Positions 57,801-64,000 of a DNA stretch of 64,000 bases are shown here, in pieces. A model generated the notes under the pieces. That model was not told the origin of the DNA. It did not search any database and worked only from the letters and a program-made list of their open reading frames with translations. A program made the translations under genes and the position numbers. This DNA comes from Nageia nagi (lineage: Eukaryota; Pinophyta). The stretch covers positions 11,346,001 to 11,410,000 of the forward strand of contig JBITNC010000001.1 in the NCBI GenBank assembly GCA_050084985.1, given 5' to 3'. Position 1 is the first letter of the stretch; each line of letters begins with the position of its first letter.

Positions 57801-58441
57801 CTAGTTTTAAGAAATTAAAAGGTCAAACATTTTAGTAAATTTTCCCTAATTTGTAAAAGCAATTCACATATGATAATCCAAATAGACAATGCTTTTCCCT
57901 CTTGTAACAAAGTGGCTATTATTGATTTTATGAATGTTATGTGTGGAATGCTTTCTTTAAATTATGGCTATGTATTATGATTGAAGATCCCAAGTGTGAG
58001 ATAGTTTGCTATTCTTAATATTGGCTATGGATTGTTGCCTATGTTGCAATGCTCAAGTTGTAAATTTTCTTTTTTAGTTTTTTATTTTATTATCTCTTTC
58101 CTATAACTCTCCATATTTTTATTCCTTTCTTGTTACTTTTGACCTTAAATATAGATAAAAACCAACCTATAAATTGAAGATTGTGCAGAAAACAACACAA
58201 GCACATCCCCACTACCTTCTACTCTTTTAAGGAACTTACCATTGCAATAAGTGGAGAACATGACCAGACCAAACCCTTGAGGTTATGCTATACCAATCAA
58301 GAGTAGCTAGTTCCATTTTTGGCATGCTCGATGGGACACAAACTAAATATCATATTTAGCAAATGTTGTTAGGCCTAATAGCTCAATTGGTTGGTTATCA
58401 AATTGATCTTTCAAGATTATAAGGTTTTTGTAACCTTATTG

Positions 58442-58460
58442 GTGACTCTGCTATCAACCA
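58442..58460 (+). promoter_or_regulatory. Primer-binding site of the plus-strand Tat-like element
   Basis: TTGGTGACTCTGCTATC resembles the TTGGCGACTCTGCTGGGG site of Tat/Ogre-type elements. The LTR end just before it is not clear. Confidence 0.6.
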
Positions 58461-58686
58461 ATTAAAGTTTTTGAACCTCGGCATTTCTAAAATATAGACT
58501 AACTAAAAGTAGTGCAGAAATTCTCTTAGATAGATTAGATTTCAAGAGCTATCACTTGCTCATAGGAGGATTAGATAAAAGATATCTTGGGTTGTGTCTC
58601 CATTGATCCTTTTAAGGGCTACACCTTTATCAGTTGTATTTAACTCATTCCTAAAAAATCATTCACCTCCTATACATTCTCCAAGC

Positions 58687-60334
58687 ATGGCTCAACCAAC
58701 AAATTTTCCTACTTAGAATAATAGTCATCCTTTAGTTGTAGCTACTAATTCACTACCTAAACCTCAAGTAGCTTTTAAAGTTTTGCCTAAGTATGATGAT
58801 TCTAAAAAGATGCCATATGAGCACTATTAAGATGTATCATTATTAGCTTCAAGCTTCAACATTACTTATAAAACTATGATGAACTCTTACCCCCCAATCT
58901 ATAAATTCATGTGGAGAGTTGTGTTAGGCCTTGATTAAAAGATTTTCTATAGATGGTGATGATAACACATTCCTTAGCCTCATAGCATGTATCAAAAGAT
59001 ATCCACATGAATCTATTGATGATTTTAATATTAAATTTGAGAGAACATGGAAATCCATACTAGTAAGGATTAGACCAACAAATGCTCAAGCTTTGGTATA
59101 TTATTGAAAAGCTTTTCTTCTTGACCTTAATATATTTATTGTTATGTCAAAAGATACATTCCTAGATGTTTACTAGATAGTAAATACCGTAGAACATACC
59201 TTGGTTTCCTTTAGTAAAATGCAACCCAAAATAATTATGCATGTATTTCCAAGTTTACTTCCCAAGTAGGCTCCATAAATAGGTCACCCTAGAGTTCTAG
59301 CCTTACCACCTCCTCTCAAACCTACTTTTCAAAATTAGCTACTAGCATTACCTACTTTTGCATCCATAAGCATTGGTACTGAATGTAAATCTCAAGAAGA
59401 GGAGAGAATAAGGCAGTTGGAGATAACTATCAAAAATCTAACCAACAAGCTCACTCTATAAGAATGATAGAATCATGCTTTTAATTATAGAAGATACGAT
59501 AATTAGTATCAACTAGGATTCTAGCCCAAGTTCAACTAGCTAAAATAGTCTAATCCTCCTAAAATAATTAAGAATGTTGTTATGACCAATTTTATAAATA
59601 GTGCTACTTTGAGCATTATAGAATGGTTTCCACCATGTTCAGCTCCTCATTTTCTAGATTCATGTGTGATATATCAAAATTAGTGTTTGGGGTTACATTC
59701 TAACCAGCTAGTAGAAACTTGCTTCAAATCTTGCTGCTAACCTTACAATGGTCAACTTTTAGGTTCCAAGATATGCTAAAGAATAAGTAAATTATGTTTA
59801 AACTAAAGCAACTTATTTAGTAGCCCCACAATAGCCTCAATCCACTCAGCAATATTGATCTCCCACTCAAGACCAACCTAAACCTAAGAAAGCTAAGACT
59901 CCCTTAGCTCAACCTCAAAACCAACATCATCAAGTTTCATTTAACCTAAGCATAATTATGTCAAGTTTAGGTACTATTCCATCAAACCTGAGTACTAGTG
60001 CCTTGTGTGAAATAAACCCCACTGCAACAAGAAAAGAAGTCCTAGAGCAAAAAATAATTGGTATGTTGAGATATCTTTTCATCACTAATTATCATGAAGA
60101 AAAGGCTACTCAACATTTCAAAACACATCAGTAAGTAGAACCAAGTAAGTCCATCTCATATGCTCTATATAATATTATGGAAGAATTGAAGAAAACTCCT
60201 TCTAGGATGATAATGTTTGATGCATTAAATATGTCAGGTTAATTAGATCTTCTATAAGAAGCTTTAAAGTTAAAAAATAGTCAAAAGAGGACAAATGAAA
60301 AAAATCCTATCTATGCTATATTTGAAGCGACCCC
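58687..60334 (+). pseudogene. Gag remnant
   Basis: The frame starts MAQPTNFPT at 58687. Readable pieces are AFKVLPKYDDSKKMPYEHY, then IRPTNAQALVYYLKAFLPDL spanning stops, NTVEHTLVSFSKMQPK and EEERIRQLEITIKNLTNKLT, a short coiled coil. Fit to Tat-type gag is moderate; a clear zinc motif was not found. Stops are frequent. Confidence 0.65.
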
Positions 60335-60720
60335 TCCAGCTCCAATAGGTGTAACAAGATCCCTACCTTTCTATCTATCCTTGAGATTAGAAGGTTGGTA
60401 GTAAATAATTGTATGATTGATACTGGAGCTACCATAACTATTATCCCTAAAGCTATTGTAGATGAAATGAAATTATACATTATAAGATGCATTGATAGTG
60501 TCATACAGTTAGATTCTTCCTTAGTAGATGTTATTGGTAGTGTTAAGGGTGTTCAAATAACCTTGAATGCCTTCTTTGATATTCATGTTGTCCAAGACAT
60601 TATTGTTGTTAATATTCCACCTCTTTTTAAAATTTATCTTTCTAGATTATGTAGTGCTAAATTGGGAGGGTACCTAGCCTTAGACTATAGTCATCTTCTA
60701 CTTATTTTCCAAAACAAATA
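60335..60720 (+). pseudogene. Protease domain with intact active-site motif
   Basis: The open frame 60395-60721 (108 codons) begins VNNCMIDTGATITIIPKAIV, with the retropepsin DTGA motif preserved, followed by VIQLDSSLVDVIGSVKGVQI. This is the longest intact piece of the element. The sequence before it (LPFYLSLRLEG) is the usual lead-in. Confidence 0.82.
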
Positions 60721-60954
60721 GATGAAGATTCTAAATAAAAGCACTAAAACTATTCATCTCAAGAGGATCAATAAAGTAAATTGTATAAATGATCCACAAC
60801 CAATGGAGATATTTGAAAGTGACACACTAAGGTAATCACTATTGATAACCAAAGTTCTATCAGCTTATGATCTGAATTATCAAGTCATAGATGCTGGCAT
60901 GGGCAATTATTATCTATATGAGAAAGTTCAACCAGTTTTAGTTACTAATGATAA

Positions 60955-61345
60955 AGAACATGAGGTATGGATGATGTATTTTGATGGTTCCTGATGTAGA
61001 CATGGATGTGGAGCTAGAGTGGTCTTCCCAAAGGGTCTACCAAAAGATTCTCTTTTTGATTCACATGGACCTATATAAATAATGTTACTAATTATGAAGC
61101 CCTTTATTTAGGGTTATCTAAAGTAATCAGTATAGGTATTAGATGCCTGATTTTCCATGGTGATTCTAAATTGGTCATTAAGCAAGTGAGAAATTAGATC
61201 TTTGCAAAGCACCATTATCTAAATAACTATAGGAACAGAGTGTGGGATTTATTGGAGTCATTTTTGGTTATCAATTTTGTATCTATTCCTAGAAGGCACA
61301 ACCAAGTAGTTGATGCACTTGTTGGAAGAGGAGCATGTTATAACC
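60955..61345 (+). pseudogene. Archaeal-type RNase H (aRH), upstream of RT
   Basis: MMYFDGS (first Asp, 60983), HGCGARVVFPKG, NNVTNYEALYLGLSKVISIG (Glu, 61096), CLIFHGDSKLVIKQVRN (Asp, 61162), and SIPRRHNQVVDALVGRGA (last Asp, 61312). All four catalytic acidic residues of the D-E-D-D set can be seen, although a frameshift lies between the first and second and there are stops. The sequence fits the aRH family rather than Ty3 RNase H, which is present separately at 62.6-63.0 kb. Confidence 0.82.
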
Positions 61346-61779
61346 TTGCTCATCATAAAAGAGGATCTCTTGGATTCAAAGTTTAGTGTAGGCCTTTAGT
61401 ACCTAATGTTGCAAACGTTTAGTAGGTATTTGACTTCGATAAGCATATTATCAACTTCCTTATAGATAAAGCAGTGGGTCATGCTTTTGGTACTCAAAAA
61501 ATGCTTGATTATTTCCAAGAATTAGATGTCATTCAACTTAGAAACAATGTAATACCAAAAGGATTGCTCTCTTTTGAAAGACTATTTGATTCAAAAGATG
61601 TCTTAAAGGCCAAGTCTTCAATCATCTTGAAGGAGAATTATGTTGAGCTAGAGGTAGAGCCTGGTAAGTATGTAAAAGTTAGTTCAAAGTGTTCTACTAT
61701 AGAAAAAGCTACTATGTCTTAGATTTATCATTAATTTTCTTAGGTAATTACTTAGACTTATGATGATCTTAAGACATAT
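61346..61779 (+). pseudogene. Linker between aRH and RT
   Basis: The 82-codon open frame at 61474-61722 includes NNVIPKGLLSFERLFDSKDV and then KYVKVSS. This resembles the 'VMPKxxVxLExxFD' linker that precedes RT in such polyproteins; it has no known enzymatic role. Confidence 0.6.
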
Positions 61780-62460
61780 GAAAAAGATGTCATCCAACAC
61801 ATAGTTGAGCTTGAACTAGAAGCTAAACCATACAGGTAAAAATAGAGACCCATAAATCCAAAAATAGAAGAAGCTATGAAATAGGAGTTAATCAAGCTCC
61901 TTGATTCAAACATTCTTCTTGGGTTGCAAATTTAGTTGCTAAAAAGTGAAGAAATTAGACTCTGTGTTGATTTCAAAAATTTGAATAAAGTGTCCCTAAA
62001 AGATAATTATCCTCTCCCTCCTATTTTTCAATGATAGATGGTCATTTAGGATTTAACTAAATTTGGGTGAAGGATGAAGATCAGTTCAAAATAGCATTTA
62101 CAACCAAATGGAGAACATTTGCTTTTCAAAGGATGCCATTTGGTCTTTCTAATGTAGGAGCTACTTTTCAAAGAGCCATGGATCATGCATTTGGTGAGCT
62201 AATAAATAAAATTATATTAATCTATCTAGATGATATCATTATCTTCTCTTGAAGTAGAAGTGATCACCTAGAACATCTAAGATTAATCTTTAAAAAATAC
62301 ATGAAATTTGACATTTCAATCAACCTAAAAAGGTTAATTTTTATGGTAAACCAAGGAAAGTTACTTGGCCATATTATCTCCAAAGAGGGGCTAACAATTG
62401 ATCCAAATAGAGTAAAAGGTATAGAAGCATTGCCATTTCCCTCTAACAAGAAGGCCTTAT
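61780..62460 (+). pseudogene. Reverse transcriptase with intact YLDD
   Basis: IRLCVDFKNLNKVSLKDNYP (61955-62015), then the open frame 62067-62252: QFKIAFTTKWRTFAFQRMPF, GLSNVGATFQRAMDHAFGEL, ILIYLDDIIIFS. The catalytic YLDD is kept. After a stop come LIFMVNQGKLLGHIISKEGL and TIDPNRVKGIEALPFPSNKK. Confidence 0.9.
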
Positions 62461-62559
62461 AGTCATTCCTTGGTCAAATAAATTTTGTTAGGAAATTTAT
62501 TAATAATGTTTATAAAATTGTATCTCCAATCACTTTAATACTAAAGAAAGATGTTGTAT

Positions 62560-63051
62560 TTTCCAGGTCTTGTGAAGTAAAAGTAACCTTCAAAGAGAGA
62601 AAAAAGGCTATAATAGAAGCTTATATGCTTAAAATCCCTGATATTTCATGTATGTACATGGAGTATATAGGAGCATTGATACAATTCTTACATAGAAGGA
62701 TGACAATAATGAAGAACACCCGATTGCTTTTCATAGTCAAACACTGTATCAACATCAACAAAGGTACTCATTTATTGAAAAGTAAGGTTTTCCATTATGA
62801 AAAGACTTAAAAAGTTTAAGCATTATGTCTCTCATAGTAGAATCCTTGTATATACTATTCATCCAAATTTAAGAAATTATCTTATACAAAGAGATCTAGG
62901 TGAAGGAAAAGTAGGTTGGATTACTAAAATAATAGAATATGATATAGAGATCAAGCCAACCAAGCAGATTAGAGGTAGGGCTCTCTTTGAAAGTATGGTT
63001 AAAGCTTCACATATGATTACTCTTGTGGAGGATGAGAAACAACTTAATTAG
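62560..63051 (+). pseudogene. Ty3-type RNase H remnant
   Basis: Across frames: EEHPIAFHSQTLYQHQQRYS, FIEKQ, LKKFKHYVSHSRILVYTIHP, NLRNYLIQRDLGEGKVGWIT, KIIEYDIEIKPTKQIRGRAL. The 84-codon open frame 62797-63051 holds the second half. It lies directly after RT, as in all Ty3/gypsy elements. Confidence 0.85.
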
Positions 63052-63074
63052 GAAAGCAATTGAATTAAGCAAAT

Positions 63075-63715
63075 CCTAGTTTATTTTCAATTGGGTAAGT
63101 GCCCTGAAGCTCTAGATAGATTCCAAAAAAAAATATTTAGGTTGCATACTCTTAAATTTATTATGACAGATGATCACTTATATAGAAAATTGTTTGATCA
63201 AACCCTTCTCAGATGTGTGACTCAAGATGCATCCTGTAGAATATTGCACAAATTTCATTATGGATTCTCTAGTGGGCATTATAGTGGACCAACAATAGTA
63301 GCAAAGGTATTACAAGTTGGATATTATTGGCCTACTATATTTTAGGATTCATTCAAGATTGCATGGGAATGTGATAAGTGCAACAAATTTGTGGGAAAGA
63401 GAAGATAAGCTACCATGCCTCTCAAACCTATGGTAGTCGATGAGCCTTTTCAATAGTGGGGTATGGAATTTATTGGTATCATAAATCCAAATTCCTTGGC
63501 AATCATTAGTTTATTTTTAATTACAATAGATTACTTCACTAGATGGTCAAAGGCTATGCCATATAATGATGCAAAAATTTGGCTCCCTTCAACATTTAGT
63601 AATCTCTATTTTAGTGTGTTCATTGTGATCATCTTGTCTTCAACTTTCCAATGCTTCTTTCAGATCAAAAATTCAAGTCCGTATGTGGAAGTTATGGATT
63701 TAAGACCAATTTGTG
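63075..63715 (+). pseudogene. Integrase remnant, truncated
   Basis: HTLKFIMTDDHLYRKLFDQT, ILHKFHYGFSSGHYSGPTIV, AKVLQVGYYWPTIF, then CDKCNKFVGKRR give the HHCC zinc domain. MPLKPMVVDEPFQ, a stop, WGMEFIGIINPNS and LITIDYFTRWSKAMP start the catalytic core. The first Asp appears as Glu (MEFIG instead of LDFIG). Similarity fades after 63600 and stops by about 63720. Confidence 0.85.
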
Positions 63716-63720
63716 TATAT

Positions 63721-64000
63721 TTACAAAAAAAAAAAGAAATTTTTTTTTCAAAATCTGGTGGGACCCGCCTGCCACCGTGGCAACCATGTGGGAGCCTAGT
63801 TAACCTGCCAATGTCTACCACCTACCTACCATCATGGCATTGACTAGTTGACCATGACCAGCCCACGCACAAGCCACCAACCATCTGCACATGCAACCAT
63901 GTCTGCCTACCTATCTACCACGCAAGACTGCCACATAGATTGCCTACCCAGTCAGGAAGCCATTGACTGTTTGACATGTTGACTGTTTGACTTCATCCCA
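63721..64000. other. C-rich sequence of different origin after an A/T-rich run
   Basis: After an A-run and a T-run (63721-63750), the composition shifts to C-rich with many CCACC, ACCTACC and TGACTGTTTGAC words. No domain was recognised. It may be the edge of another repeat inserted into the integrase region. Confidence 0.5.

Larger units (their letters stand above)
58442..63720 (+). mobile_element. Tat-like Ty3/gypsy element, plus strand, aRH before RT
   Basis: Order: PBS, gag (from 58687), protease (60335-60720), archaeal-type RNase H (60955-61345), linker, RT (61780-62460), Ty3-type RNase H (62560-63010), integrase (63075-63715). Only about 40 bp separate RNase H from integrase, so there is no room for an aRH there. 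The domain order therefore differs from the minus-strand element at 48.8-56.8 kb. The integrase is cut at about 63720, where sequence composition changes abruptly. Confidence 0.85.

Overview
The window looks like nuclear DNA of a seed plant with a very large, repeat-filled genome. It is AT-rich, has almost no long open frame, and consists mostly of decayed LTR retrotransposons of several lineages, a CACTA transposon remnant and many broken pentatricopeptide-repeat (PPR) fragments. A gymnosperm (conifer-like) source is my inference from the PPR and retroelement style; nothing here proves it. I found no tRNA, rRNA, bacterial operon, CRISPR array or organellar gene.

The only host-type gene is an R2R3-MYB of the MIXTA/subgroup 9 type on the minus strand (15.4-17.14 kb). 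Its three exons sit at the canonical MYB intron positions. It looks intact in a simple ORF view but carries two separate one-base frameshifts, in exon 1 and near the C-terminus. A second copy about 5.5 kb away (9.93-10.33 kb) keeps only the 3' end fused to the 5' leader, through a five-base microhomology, and has also lost the TATA box. Between the copies lie two blocks of a roughly 80-bp minisatellite, a G-rich stretch and a small gypsy element.

Layout. 0-9.9 kb: decayed repeats, one PPR pseudogene, and a pair of LTR-PBS junctions in inverted orientation. 9.9-17.7 kb: the MYB duplication. 19.157-24.050 kb: an LTR element arranged LTR-gag/PR-LTR-short internal piece-LTR end, bounded by a 5-bp target duplication. 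24.3-26.7 kb: gypsy gag/PR remnant and a PPR pseudogene. 27.5-33.5 kb: Tat-like element with gag, an antisense plant-mobile-domain (PMD) gene remnant, 88-bp repeats and an LTR. 33.6-38.5 kb: PPR fragments among repeated modules, and a foldback. 38.95-41.4 kb: chromovirus RT-RNase H, then a copia-like PBS/gag. 41.8-45.3 kb: minus-strand PPR array. 45.36-47.1 kb: CACTA transposase gene lacking its catalytic core. 48.85-56.78 kb: minus-strand Tat-like element of the same family as the one at 27.5-33.5 kb. 57.3-63.7 kb: plus-strand Tat-like element with a different pol domain order. 63.7 kb to the end: an abrupt change to C-rich sequence.

The genes do not form a pathway. What the region shows is how elements mutate, nest, recombine and capture host sequence. 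The most notable structures are the deleted MYB twin, the recombinant three-LTR element with an intact target-site duplication, the antisense PMD inside a Tat-like element, and two Tat-like elements that carry the extra RNase H on opposite sides of RT-RH. All identifications are by eye from translated motifs; no alignments or database searches were run.
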